From positions 9,856,802-9,920,801 of the forward strand of contig NC_045145.1 in the NCBI RefSeq assembly GCF_008831285.2: a stretch of 64,000 nt of DNA, in the 5' to 3' direction. The DNA comes from Nymphaea colorata (lineage: Eukaryota > Streptophyta > Magnoliopsida > Nymphaeales > Nymphaeaceae). The notes beneath the pieces were generated by a model. That model ran no database searches and was not told where the DNA came from. It was given only the letters and a program-made list of their open reading frames with translations. The stretch's first letter is position 1, and each line of letters begins with the position of its first letter. Both the position numbers and the translations under genes were made by a program. Of this stretch, positions 22,202-33,133 are shown piece by piece.

Positions 22202-23613
22202 TCATGCGCCGTCCTCGGTGCCAACAGTTTCATGATAGGCCTTGACTTCCAGCGGGTAGCGCTGCTTCATGCGGAATGCATCCTCCCAAGTGGGGTTGTG
22301 TTCGCCTATCCACTTTTCTTGGTACTTCTTCGGCTCCTCCAAATAGTTTGTCTTGTGCCGAAGAATCTCTTCCATCTGACGGTCCGCCGCTCGCTTGGTC
22401 GACGGGGCTCGCTGCAGGATCGGGTCTCGTTTTAGAACGCTTCTCTCGGAGTCTTCCTCATCGACATAAAAGGGCTTCAGGTTACAAACATGGAACACTG
22501 AATGCACCTTAAAGTCTGGCGGCAAGTCTAACTTGTAGGCTAGCTTTCCGATTCTCTTCAGCACTGTGAAGGGTCCCTCATACTTGCGGATCAATGACCT
22601 GTGTCGACCATGAAAAATGCCCGTGCGATCAGGATAGAGCTTCACGAAGACTTGATCACTCACTCGGAATTCTATTGACCTTCGATTCCGATCTGCAAAC
22701 TTTTTTACCTTTTTGGCGGCCTTGTGTAAGAACGCCTTAGCCATTTCCGTCTGTTCCTGCCAATCGCGAATGAACTGGTAGGCAAAAGTGGGTCTTCCCT
22801 TTTCTTGGGCTGCAAGGGTATGCGGCATCAATGGTTGTTGTCCAGTGGCTATTTCGAACGGACTATATCCAGAAGACTCGCTCTTCTGCAAATTGTAGCA
22901 AAATTGAGCTACATCCAACAATTTCACTCAATCCTTTTGATTCGTGCTGACATAGTGTCGAAGGTATTGTTCCAACAATCCATTGATTCGTTCAGTTTGG
23001 CCGTCCGTTTGAGGGTGGAAACTTGTTGAGAATAATAAATCCGAACCCAACAAACGAAATACTTCGCGCCAAAATTTCCCTATGAAGCAAGCGTCCCGAT
23101 CACTGACAATGCTTTTCGGCACGCCCCAATGCTTGACTATGTGCTTCACGAACAACTCTGCCGTCTTCTCTGCGAGACATTCTTTAGAGGTTGGGATGAA
23201 AGTGACATACTTTGAAAATCTATCCACAACTATAAGGATGGAGCTGAAGCCGTCAACTTTGGGCAAGCTGACGATGAAGTCCATGGAGAGGCATTCCCAC
23301 GAACGTTCTGGAATAGGAAGAGGCTCCAAGAGACCGGTAGGCTTCTGGTTTGTTCCCTCAAGCATGTTTTCACATAGGCTTCAACGTCGTTGCACATTTG
23401 TGGCCAGTAGTAGCCACGTTCGAGCAGTGCCAGTGTCCGCTCCTGGCCAGGATGGCCAGCCCACAACGAGTCATGACACTCCTTCAGCAACTCTCGTCGA
23501 AGATTGCCCCATCTAGGCACGAACACTCGTCCGCCTTTTGCCATCAAAAGTCCCTTGTAGCCAGAATTGTCGCGTCTTTCCCGCCTCCGTTGTTTCGACC
23601 AAGTGCTTGGCAA
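22202..23613 (-). pseudogene. gypsy pol, integrase and C-terminal tail
   Basis: The minus strand reads the zinc-binding part (HDSLWAGHPGQERTLALLER, GYYWPQM), the core (SMDFIVSLPKVDGFSSILIV, VDRFSKYVTFIP, IVSDRDACFIGKFW, TSFHPQTDGQTERIN) and a tail with FHVCNLKPFYVDEED and WIGEHNPTWEDAF. D, D and E of the catalytic core appear present, but frameshifts near 23300 and a stop near 22928 break the frame. The tail resembles the chromodomain-like ends of plant chromoviruses. Confidence 0.9.
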
Positions 23614-24929
23614 CTGGGTCCTGCTTCATGCCTTCTTGAATCCACCTGAGAAGAGCAGCCTCGAGTTGCGCTTCGGATGATGCTGTCCGGGTAGCTGCCA
23701 ACTCCGCCTTCCGACTCAGTGCATCGGCTACGACGTTTGTCTTCCCTGCCTTGTACTCCAAGGCGAAATCGAATTGTGCAAGGAATTCCTACCATCGAGC
23801 CTGCTTCGGACTCAACTTCTTTTGAGTCTAGAAGTAGCTTGTGGCTACATTATCAGTCTTTACCACGAACTGGGACCCTAATAAGTAATGCCTCCATGTG
23901 CGAAGACAATGAATAATAGCCGTCATTTCCCTTTTGTGTACGGAGTATCGTCGCTCCGCGTCTTTCAGCTTCCGACTCTCATAGGCAACTGGATGACCTT
24001 CCTGCATCAAAACTCCGCCAATGGCAAAATCTGATGCATCTGTGTGGACTTCAAATTTCTTTGTGTGGTCGGGTAACCTGAGCACATGCTCTTGCGTCAG
24101 GGCCATCTTCAACTTCTCGAAGGCGTCTTCTTTGAGCTCTTCCCAAGCCCAAGTTCGGTTTTTCTTTAGCAAATCAGTGAGAGGCGCAGTTATCAAAGAA
24201 TACCCCTCAATGAATCGTCGATAGTAATTTGCCAAACCGAGAAAAGAACTTAGTTTTGGTACATTGGTTGGCGGTTTCTAGTCTTGAATTGCCCTCACCT
24301 TTTCTGTGTCCATTCGCAGCTGACCTTTTCCCACAATGTGACCGAGAAAACTGATTTCCGGTTGGCCGAATAGGCACTTCTCGCGCTTCACATAGAGTTC
24401 GTTTTCCTCCAATACCTTGAACACTGTCCGCAAGTGTTCCATCCCTCATGAAGCTGCTGTACAGTACAATGTAATCAAGATAGACTACCACGAACTTATC
24501 TAAGTACGGATAGAATATCTTGTTCAATAGAGTCGAAAAAGTGGCTGGGGCATTCGTCAACCGGAACGACATTACCAAGAATTCAAAGGCACCGTAGCGA
24601 GTGACACAAGTGGTCTTTGGCTCGTCGCTGTCAACAATACGAACTTGCCAATATCCTGATCTGAGGTCTAACTTGGAAAACACTTAAGCTTCGCCCAGTT
24701 GATCAAACAGATCTGCAATCAAAGGTAAGGGGTACTTGTTATTCACCGTTACTTTGTTCAATGCCCGATAATCTACACATAGTCTTTTGGAGCCGTCATG
24801 CTTCGCTTGGAATAACACTGGTGCACCAAAAGGAGCTTTGGAGGGTCTGATTATACCTCCAGCTAGCATCTCGTCCAACTGTCGCCAAAGTTCTCTTAAT
24901 TCTGCTGGGGCCATTCGATATGGTGCCAT
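23614..24929 (-). pseudogene. gypsy pol, reverse transcriptase and RNase H (broken)
   Basis: RT motifs on the minus strand: [53 protein letters not shown] and YLDYI at 24468-24482, where YxDD has become YxDY. RNase H follows ([49 protein letters not shown]). A stop at 24684 lies inside RT and a frameshift follows YLDYI. The lost second Asp would abolish polymerase activity even without the stops. Confidence 0.92.
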
Positions 24930-25640
24930 TACCAGGGTTTGGCACCAGGAAGGAGTTCAATGGCATGATCCACCTCACGTCGAGGTGGCAGCCGTTTAGG
25001 GAGCTCCGCAGGCATTGTTCCTGCGAATTCCGCTAAGACAGGCGCAAGTGCCTCTGGGACCAAACCAGGAGAGTCATTAGTCACTTCCCTGATTGCCACC
25101 AAGTACGTCTCTTCGCCGTGCTTGAGGCCTTTCTTCAACTGAAGGGCAGATATCATTGCGGCTTTGCCCTTATCCCTCTTCATCGATGTTACTGGAACCA
25201 TACAAGGGGACTTCTCATCCATGATACTGATACTGCGTAGGTGCGGCATTGGAACCATTTTCACTGTACTGAGGAGCTCAATGCCTAAGATCATCCGGAA
25301 ATCATCCATCGGGACCACCGAGAAGTTGGCCCTTCCTAACCAACTCTCAATCTTCACAACCGCATCACGGGCCACTCCGTGGATGGGTTTGGCCTCTGAG
25401 TTCACTGCCTTCATGCGTAACTCTCCCCTCTCAAGGGTTAGGCCTAGTCTCCTCGCCTCCTCAACTGAGACAAAATTATGCGTGCTCTCGTGTCTACCAT
25501 AGCCAGGGTAGACCTTCCATTTACCAAGATTTCCAAGTACATGAGCTCGTTAGAAGGTGTCGTTCTCACCTTCACTTTATCCTCCCTTTTTATGGTGTTC
25601 AGAAGTTGAAGTGCACCCATCTTTGGTCCTTCCCCTTCTT
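24929..25640 (-). pseudogene. gypsy pol, protease and linker (broken)
   Basis: The minus strand carries a retropepsin-like segment (LVNGRSTLAMVDT, then after a frameshift THNFVSVEEARRLGL) where the active-site DTG/DSG reads DTR, followed by a long open frame (MKAVNSEAKPIHGVARDAVV, FRMILGIELLSTVK). Both catalytic triplet and frame are damaged. Confidence 0.8.
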
Positions 25641-25817
25641 CACCTTGTGCCGCATTAGCAGATTGCCTTGAAGAGCTTGCTTGATTGTCCCTGTTTACAC
25701 GCTTTGGACATTGCCTCCCTAAGTGATTACCATCGCAAAACTAACATTTCAACACTCTATTCTGAGAGTTGTCGTTTCTGCGAAAGAAAGTTCTTCTTTC
25801 GACTTGGCGCTGAGTTG
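25641..25817 (-). pseudogene. gypsy gag C-terminal part with zinc knuckle
   Basis: A CX2CX4HX4C knuckle (C.FCDGNHLGRQC) lies at 25708-25746 with an in-frame TAG in its second position, followed by PKRVNRDNQ. It is the continuation of the gag piece at 29941-30476, interrupted by the nested insert. Confidence 0.85.
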
Positions 25818-25822
25818 ATGGT
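25818..25822. repeat. target-site duplication ATGGT of the nested insert, left copy
   Basis: Repeated exactly at 29936-29940. Removing the insert with one copy restores the gag reading register across the site, which confirms the border positions. Confidence 0.9.
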
Positions 25823-27185
25823 TGTTAACACCCCAAATTTTTCCACATCAAAATTGAAGCAATGTGAAAATTTCACAAAAGAATTGTGAAAATTTGTAAT
25901 TTCAAAGCCAATTTCGAATCTAAAGAACAATTAGATTCAAATCATGAATTTAACCCGATACACGAATCCCAATGCAGGATTACGAGTCTAAATTCAATTG
26001 CAAATGTCATTTGAAATCCAAATCCAATTGCAAAATGCAAATTTTGACTTAGATCCAAGAATTGGATCTAATTCAGTCTAAAATGCTACGTGGGACCCAC
26101 GTGTGGGCCCCACCTAGCCCGTGTGGTCAAGAGCCCCCCCAGGGGCCATGCCCCCTCCATGTCAAAAAAATAATAAATAAATATTTTCTGTAAGTCATTT
26201 TCAAGAAGAAATAAATGAGAAGCCTAGGAAAAGAGAGACATTTATGTCTCTCTCTCTTCTTTAACCAGGTCCTCCTTAAAGAAAAAAATCATTTTCAAGG
26301 AAGCAATTACTAGACTGGTCAAACTCACCTAACCTACTTAATCCAAGTAGGTTTGACCCGAGTGCACTCAAATGTGGTGCCAATTCCAGCTAGGTTCGGT
26401 CACCATGGGCTCAACACAGTCAAAACGTAAGTCTGTCTCATGATCCAATTAATGGACGAAAATAGACTTTGACCGAACCAAACCCACTTTGACTAAACTC
26501 AGTCAAAGTACAATTTAGCTCAATTAAGAGCTTTCTTGACCCAAATTTATCAAATTACCTCAAATAATGTAAAACTACTTGCAAATGAGCTTTGACTTTG
26601 GTCAATTGGTCGAAATTGATCAATTTGGACAATTTTGCCCTTCTGCGGTCAACTTAAGATTAAAAAGCCTAAAATGGTTTATGAAGGGCAAATAAACATT
26701 TGAATTTGTCAAATGCATGAATCAAATACCAAATTTAAATTGAATTTCTCAAGTGAAAGTTGATTCAGTTGAAATCCATTTTCAATCAAGTTTTGGACGA
26801 AAATACCCTTTTCGAACCAAATTTGATAAAATTTTTAAATTTTATTAAAATTTAAATTTAATTATCATAACTCAATGGCATTTGGAGCTTAGTAACTAGG
26901 TTTTAACCTTATAAGCTCGATTTCAAACAAAAAATAAATAAATAGTACAAAATAAGGGCAAAACCCTGTGCAAGGGCATTTTTGTCTAAAATTTTGGTCA
27001 AAATGGTTACCTAGGTCTGAACCCATGTTGACCAAACCTAGCCCAGCCCGCCTAGCTCGTGGAAATTGGCTGAGAAATGGTCAATTAGAGCCTTTAAAGT
27101 CTATTTAACTCATTTTACAAGTTCCCAAGGTCTTAAGCAAGTTCCCAAGGTGAGTTAAGAAGGTGGTTGAACCCACCTCATCCTC

Positions 27186-27193
27186 TATATAAA
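27186..27193 (+). promoter_or_regulatory. candidate TATA box of the solo LTR
   Basis: TATATAAA followed by ACCTCC in a GC-richer context (CTTGGCCACCAAGGGGGAGG), unlike the AT-rich surroundings. Typical of an LTR U3/R boundary. Confidence 0.55.
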
Positions 27194-27375
27194 CCTCCCC
27201 TTGGCCACCAAGGGGGAGGACGAAATTTTGGAGCATTCTATCAAATTGCTGCAGCCAAGGACGTAGGAGGGAGAAGCCAAGGAAGAGAGAAGAGGTTCGT
27301 CCAAGCCCCCTTCCCCTTTTTCTCCCATTCTCTTCTTCACTTTCTTCTATTCTCCCCATTGATTTTGTTAAGTTA

Positions 27376-27478
27376 GGGTTGAGGATACCAGGTTATAAAC
27401 ATTTCCTGCATGAGGGTTTATCCTACCTCTCCATGTACATAATCCAGGTTATAAACAATTAATGCAGGAGGGTTGAGG
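27376..27478 (+). repeat. short direct repeat inside the solo LTR
   Basis: CCAGGTTATAAACA followed by a TGCA-GAGGGTT block occurs twice, about 59 bp apart (from about 27389 and 27448). Confidence 0.6.
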
Positions 27479-27517
27479 GGTGCGAAACACTTATTTTGCC
27501 ATAATTCTAACTCGAAA

Positions 27518-27690
27518 ATGAAGGAGAGTTAACTATTACTAACTCTCAGACAGACATACAGCCCACAAGTGGGCGGGGTCTACCTACCACGCCGCCCACA
27601 GACTGGGCTGTATGCCCTACAAGTGGGTGCGGTCTACCTGCCACCACACCCACTTGTACAGAGAGTTAGTAATAGTTAACTCTCTTTCAT
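27518..27690. repeat. foldback structure with 30-bp inverted arms
   Basis: Arms 27518-27547 and 27661-27690 are inverted copies with one mismatch; the inner 24 bp are perfect. Between them two GC-rich sub-units of about 58 bp (ACAAGTGGG-G-GGTCTACCT) repeat in tandem, each able to fold. It could be a small foldback or MITE-like element inside the LTR or part of the LTR itself. No convincing TSD was seen. Confidence 0.75.
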
Positions 27691-29139
27691 AATCAAACTT
27701 AAGTGAACCCTTACTTAGGATTTTCGTGGTGAGAAACCCTCTTTACCACTCCAAATTCCAGCAAGCAAGCTATTTCTTATTCTAGCTTTGCTAAGCTTGA
27801 ATCCACGGTTGGATTCTTGCTTAGGATTGCTTGAGTAAGAAAACAAGTGAAGACGAAAGACAAACATCAAGACCGACCGCAAGGTAGGTGATCTTAACTC
27901 ACTTCTCTTCTACTTTAGCTTATTGTTGATTTATTTTAATTCCAGCAATTCGTTTATTTTCATTTGCTTACGGCTGGGAATGATGTCCAGCTAAGGGAAA
28001 CCTACGCTTCAATGTACATGTTAATGCATAATGCATGCATATGTCGGTTTTTCTTAAATATGAACCAAGTATCAAATTTTGAAATGGGCCCCAAGGCCAC
28101 GTCCCTTTCAAAGGAATCAACTTAATACCATTTTGAACTCCCTACTATGAGAGAATCCCACGGTGAGAGAGTGATTTTGCTACATCACGAATGATGAAAG
28201 TGCGTATAAGGGATGAATACGTTTTTATGAATGTGATCCACCATTGCATGGCGAAATGATGACGAATAAGCTTGAGTATTGTTTTATTTTCTTTCTTATT
28301 CACAGTCATTTTGATTCACGTCTTTCAATTTAATTAATCAAGGGTAGTAGGGAAGATTTGAAACAAGTTTTCAATCTTCCTACATAAAAGAACCCAGCCA
28401 TGAATCATCATGATTCATGAGTCATGCGGTCCCTTGATAAAATTTTATTTGGAAAAGTAAGGTACATATATGTATACATTGTTATATATGTACATATATG
28501 TATCCAATTTCTTGTCAAAAATTACATTCCTCCCTTAAAATCAGGTTGGAACATGTTTTCAAATCGGTTTTTAAGGAAATTGGCCATTTTTATTGATTTT
28601 CCTAGTGCAAGACTATGAATCATTTTCATTTCATTTTTACTTAATTTCAGCAAATCCATACGTAAGATGTATGTATGTTGTTGAAATCAGATCATGTTTC
28701 ATAGGAATTGGTTTAAGAATGTCAAAGTTTACATATTTGAAATACCAACTATCCTAGAATCATCCAAAAGAGTTGACGATCTCATTACTATCAAATCTGG
28801 AATTTGAATCTATTTGAAAGACTTGTCATTTCCATCTAAGAAACAACATATTTATTGGAATCAATGTCGACAATTTTCAGCTATTTAAATCAATACAATG
28901 TCTGATTTTTAGCTATTTTGAGACAAAAGTGGATGTCCTCCACGTCTTCCATCCATTTCAAAGATTTAACTTGACATCATTTATATATTTTCACCATTTT
29001 GATAATTTTATGTCAAGCCTCAAGCTTATGGACTACATCTCTAATTCATGTGCTTAATCATATAATGAGCACATATAGAGAAAGTCCTATATTTTAATCA
29101 ATCTTCATGCATAGATTGTATGACGTGCAATACGGACTT

Positions 29140-29232
29140 TGATAGATTATGAGGGAGTGAAGAATGTATGTTTCATATGAATGAATCTTGAGGGATTATG
29201 AGAGAGAGAAGAATGAATGTTTCATATAGTTT
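29140..29232 (+). repeat. diverged 48-bp tandem repeat in the solo LTR
   Basis: GATTATGAG-GAG-GAAGAATG-ATGTTTCATAT occurs twice, beginning near 29146 and 29194, with a few substitutions. Confidence 0.6.
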
Positions 29233-29935
29233 CCATTCTTGTTTCATGCATTCACTTTCACTCAAAATCAATGGCACCACATGCACATTCTCAAGAAATT
29301 AAGTGATTCAAATTTAAGTTGCAAAAAGTGACCAAGTCATATTGCAATGAGAATTTGTAAACCTCACTTAACTTTAAAAGAAAACACAAGCAATGCATTC
29401 ATAATCTTTTGGCCAAAGTGCATTTGAAAAACAACATGTTTTCTAACAATTTGGAACATATGTTCTTTCAAAAGAATGAATTCTACAAATCACATGATTT
29501 GACAAAAGAAGAGTTCAAAATCAATTTTTATCATAAGATGATCATCATCATCTAGAGTTCACAACAAAGAACTCAATTCCAAATCTTCAAAAATCCTCAA
29601 GAATTATGTTTTTCAAATAACACCAAAACAAAGGTTTTTAAACCAACTTGAAAACCCCCAATATTCAAATTCATTTATTCAAAAAAATGAATTTCGGTTC
29701 TTGAATCCAAAACCTCAATGCATAAGCATATAGGACTTACATCAATAACTCATATATGATCCAAATGATCCTTAGTCCTTGGTCTAATTACCCCTGTTAA
29801 AGGCGGCAGGAACGGTTGGACCTCGTACTGACGAGCGGATCCCTTTCTCTTAAAAATTTTCTCAAAACCCCAATTTTAAAAGAATTTTGCTGACTCGCAT
29901 TTCGACCTCCTTGAAAAAGGAGAGAGGTGCGAACA

Positions 29936-29940
29936 ATGGT
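29936..29940. repeat. target-site duplication ATGGT of the nested insert, right copy
   Basis: Matches 25818-25822 and lies right after the CA end of the insert. Confidence 0.9.
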
Positions 29941-30476
29941 TCATCTTTCCGTTCCCTTCGATCCTCTTTCTTTCCTTCATGGTCAGACTTCTTCGACGGC
30001 TTGAAGGTGTTAGTATAGCTATTGTGCTGAGTATCAACCAAACGTTCTGCTATCACATAAGCATCCTCCAAAGTCTCTGGGTTACTCATTTCCACTTCAG
30101 ATTATGCTCACGACTGAAGTCCCAAAATAAACCAGTTCAATTTATCTTGTTCTTGCATATCTGGCACATCTAACATCAGCCTTTGATAGGCCCTCACGTA
30201 ATCTCGCAAGGATCCGGTATGTTTCAGTTCACCAACCATGTGATAGGCATGGCGTGTCGCATTCGGGAGCATGAAGTAAGTTCTTAACTCTCGCTGAAAA
30301 TCATCGAAAGTGTCTATTGTGCAGATCCGCTTCTGAATGTCGAGCCTTTTCCTTCTCCACCATGCCACAGCATCACCCTCTAGCAACATAGCCGCAGACT
30401 TGACTTGAAGGTCGTCCCCCATAACGCCTTGCAAGTCCAGGTAATACTCTACTTGGAATAAAAAGTTATCGATCAC
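29941..30476 (-). pseudogene. gypsy gag, capsid part (interrupted)
   Basis: The minus strand reads FLFQVEYYLDLQGVMGDDL, KSAAMLLEGDAVAWWRRK, TFDDFQRELRTYFMLPNA and GSLRDYVRAYQRLMLDVPDM, the retrotransposon gag (capsid) pattern. A stop at 30108 then breaks the frame before TLEDAYVIAERLVD. The coding part stops at the nested insert and resumes at 25817. Confidence 0.9.
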
Positions 30477-30980
30477 TCGACTATCCCGAGTTCTGTTGTA
30501 TTTAGCTGATCTCTGAACGTCGACCCTCGCTGGCTGATTGTCACCTCCACCTACAGAGATCTGTGTTGTAGTGTGCGGTTCTTTACCTGAAGTTCCTTGA
30601 CTTCAGCCTGTAACGCGGTCACTGTGTCAGTCAGTGCCCGATTCATGGCCACTAGGTCGACCACTTGTTCCCGCAGTACCTTCATCTCGTCCTTCATTTC
30701 CCCGAAGGACTCAGCTGCATTACCCAACGCTTCTTCATGAGTAGTTACGTCGGTAGCCAGCTTGTTCACCATGTCGATCAGATCTTCCTGACCCTGTGAT
30801 GTACTCATCTCGTCAGAATGGGCTATCCCCTTGCCCTTCGCACTTCGCAGATTGTATTGAGTCACTAGGGCTTCTTCCTCTTCGATCAAAAATCGTCGGA
30901 GGTCTCTTTCGATCAACGATCGTCTGCGTGTAGTTCTACACTGACTATCCAACCGCTTCCCCAGATTGAGCCGAACCTGG
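30477..30980 (-). pseudogene. gypsy gag N-terminus, coiled-coil region
   Basis: An open frame with MSTSQGQEDLIDMVNKLATD followed by heptad-like VLREQVVDLVAMNRALTDTV and TALQAEVKELQ. A frameshift near 30551-30580 separates it from the capsid part. Coiled-coil N-terminal regions are usual in gypsy gag. Confidence 0.75.
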
Positions 30981-30992
30981 GCTCTGATACCA
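30981..30992 (-). other. gypsy primer binding site (initiator tRNA-Met)
   Basis: The minus strand reads TGGTATCAGAGC two bases after the CA end of the 5' LTR, matching the 3' end of initiator tRNA-Met. Confidence 0.9.
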
Positions 30993-30994
30993 GT

Positions 30995-31400
30995 TGTCAC
31001 GGGCTGACAACTTCGGCCCGTGCGGCGCGGCAAGAACCTGATTGCCGCAAGCCTTCAAACCGCTGAATGGGGCGCAAAGGTAGTTTGAGAAAACAAGTGT
31101 ATAAAGAATGCTTGCGAATAAAGAAATCTCGCAATGTATTTGCTTGAAAAATTAGTACATCACGAGAAAGATAAGCAAGGAGAATGATCTCGACTTTACT
31201 TATATAGGATGGCCGAGGCTTCTTACATGATTCTCATGCCGACCACCCAAAACAAGAAATCCCAATACTTGACACTTAGACTGGTGGGAGGGTACTCCCT
31301 TACAAGTAAACATGCATAAGCAAATGACTCAACATAAGCAAAGGAAGCACAATGCAAAACAAAGCAAAGGACTGTACAGACTCCCAGACACTGGGGAACA
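30995..31400 (-). repeat. gypsy LTR (5' LTR of the element)
   Basis: 406 bp, same length as the left copy, about 17 substitutions apart (about 96 percent identical). TG...CA ends and the same CACGGGC/GCCCGTG hairpin. Confidence 0.94.
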
Positions 31401-31405
31401 ATAAT
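31401..31405. repeat. target-site duplication ATAAT, right copy
   Basis: Identical to 21774-21778; fixes the right border of the gypsy element. Confidence 0.9.
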
Positions 31406-33133
31406 TACAATGAAAATAATTTTGATAGTGTGTTTCAAATTTTCAAGTAATGATTTTATCACTTTGTTTTTTATAGTGATGATATGCTCATTATAAGTAA
31501 GATTGATACTTTAAGGAATGTCAAACCGGAGAAATAATTTGTTGATTCACTTACTCATAAAAAATTTGGGAGAAAATAATCATATTTTAACAAAGTAGTC
31601 ATTTTCAAAATTACAACTGATACACATAGTTATTTCTATTAAATGTCCATGTAAAGGCAAGAAGGTTCCAAACCTATTAGCAATAATTTTCCTTTAACAA
31701 CAAAGAATAATAATGAAGAGTCATCCTTCTTCAATTGCTCGATTTCTAAAAATATAATATTGTTAGTTATGTAACAACCATGTGATCATCTTTTAGTACT
31801 CATTTTTTAAGTAGAAACTCTCATAAATTTGAGAGTGCTTTGTGAGCTTTGCAAATTTCTTGATGTTGAATCAACAGAATTTACAATTGAATTAGAAGCC
31901 ATCAAGTTTATTCATATTCACACATTTTAGCCTACAAGTGCATAGGGGCCAGGATAAAGGCTGCTAGTGAAAGCAAATAACTGAATGTTAGAGTTGCTTC
32001 GTCCTTTTATTGCCTTACTTGGTTGGGCTACTCTCTCCATTGATAAAAAATAATGAAATATGGCTATTACAAAAAAAGTATAAGGAAAGCATTTCAAAAA
32101 TCTAACATGAACAAAGCAAATATAGTGAGCACCCTACTTGGAGCATAATTCAAGTAGTATTTGAAGTAGAGTTCTATATAAAAAGATAAGGAGAATGTGC
32201 AAAAGATTCCATATGCTTCTAGAGTGAGCAGTTTACTGGTGTTCACTTGGAGCATAGTTCGAGTAGGGTTTGAAGTAAAGCATTATATATAAAGATAATG
32301 AGAATGTGAAAAAGATTACATATACTTCTAGAGTTAGCATTTAAAGTATGCTCGCAGTCTAATAAATGCTATATTATATATGACATAAGATGTGTTTCAT
32401 TCAGTTAGGGTTGTTAGCATACTCCGCACGACTCCGATTGTGAAATGAAGTTTGAGATATTTTTAAGGCTAAATAGTTTATTTCTTTACTTTTTACGAGC
32501 AAAAGCTTACTTTGATAAGTTACATAGATCCAAATACAATTACTATTATGTGAGGCTTGACTTTAGAAATGTATGATACTATTCATCATACATGCATAGT
32601 TCATTGCAGTAATAAAAGCCAGCAAAAAGTTACTCTAAACGAAGAAGCTTGTGCAGAAACTTGTTTGACATAAGAAAAGTATGTTTTGTAGAGAGACAGT
32701 TAGAGTGTAGCTTATATTAACATAAATTTCACTTTTTATGAGGTAAAAACATATATTCATGAAAAGTATAATTAAATATGTGATATATTAGATGCAAAAC
32801 AAATTGAGCTTGAAAGGATTGATATATGTGGTAATGAAGACAATATGTTAACAAATGAATTGTTTTTTTGAGAGCTTAAAGTATATTGTTCAATTGCCAA
32901 TTCGGTGAAATCCTTCACATAGTTGACGAGGGAACATGTGCTGGATTAGGGCACCTATGTTGAGGATGTGGTCCACTTGTAAGGTGAAAAGCCAAGCCTT
33001 TTTTAACTTGTACTTGAAAGAGAAATTGCAAAAAAGAATTTCAAAAGTTGTGAGCAATCATCTTTGTTTGTGAAGTATTGACATTAGTTTGTTTGTGTGG
33101 CCTTCCAAAGATAGGTTAATGTGCTGACACATA
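31406..33133. other. AT-rich intergenic spacer
   Basis: No gene. The only clear structure is the diverged tandem duplication at 32125-32342. Confidence 0.45.
32125..32342. repeat. diverged tandem duplication, 109-bp period
   Basis: Two copies share ACTTGGAGCATA-TTC-AGTAG, TTTGAAGTA, AAGATAA-GAGAATGTG and CTTCTAGAGT-AGCA. The anchor ACTTGGAGCATA starts near 32136 and 32245. Confidence 0.7.

Larger units (their letters stand above)
25823..29935 (+). mobile_element. 4.1-kb nested insert, probably a very long solo LTR
   Basis: 4113 bp starting TGTTAACACCCC and ending GCGAACA, flanked by TSD ATGGT inside the gypsy gag. The TGTT...AACA ends, the 5-bp duplication and the lack of coding capacity fit a solo LTR left by recombination between two LTRs. 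A TATATAAA box at 27186-27193 could mark the start of its transcript, giving about 1.4 kb of U3. LTRs this long that start TGT-AACACCCC are known from Tat/Ogre-type gypsy elements; that assignment is by resemblance only. Orientation is inferred from the TATA box. Inside are a foldback structure (27518-27690) and small duplications. It could instead be a large non-autonomous derivative, but I find no terminal direct repeats within it. Confidence 0.8.
21779..31400 (-). mobile_element. Ty3/gypsy LTR retrotransposon, complete borders, decayed, with nested insert
   Basis: 9622 bp between ATAAT duplications. Both LTRs are 406 bp. The minus-strand order is 5' LTR, PBS, gag, protease, RT, RNase H, integrase, polypurine tract, 3' LTR; integrase after RNase H is diagnostic of gypsy. 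The two LTRs differ at about 17 positions and have no length difference, a moderate age. Pol has several stops and frameshifts and an altered RT catalytic box. A 4113-bp insert (25823-29935) splits gag; without it the element is about 5.5 kb. The integrase C-terminus has a chromodomain-like WIGEHNPTWE segment, so a chromovirus assignment is plausible. Confidence 0.95.

Noticed and set aside
21774-31405. The 9.6-kb region as two adjacent gypsy elements
   Set aside because: A single pair of 406-bp LTRs with matching ATAAT, and gag split exactly at an ATGGT duplication, show one element with a nested insert.
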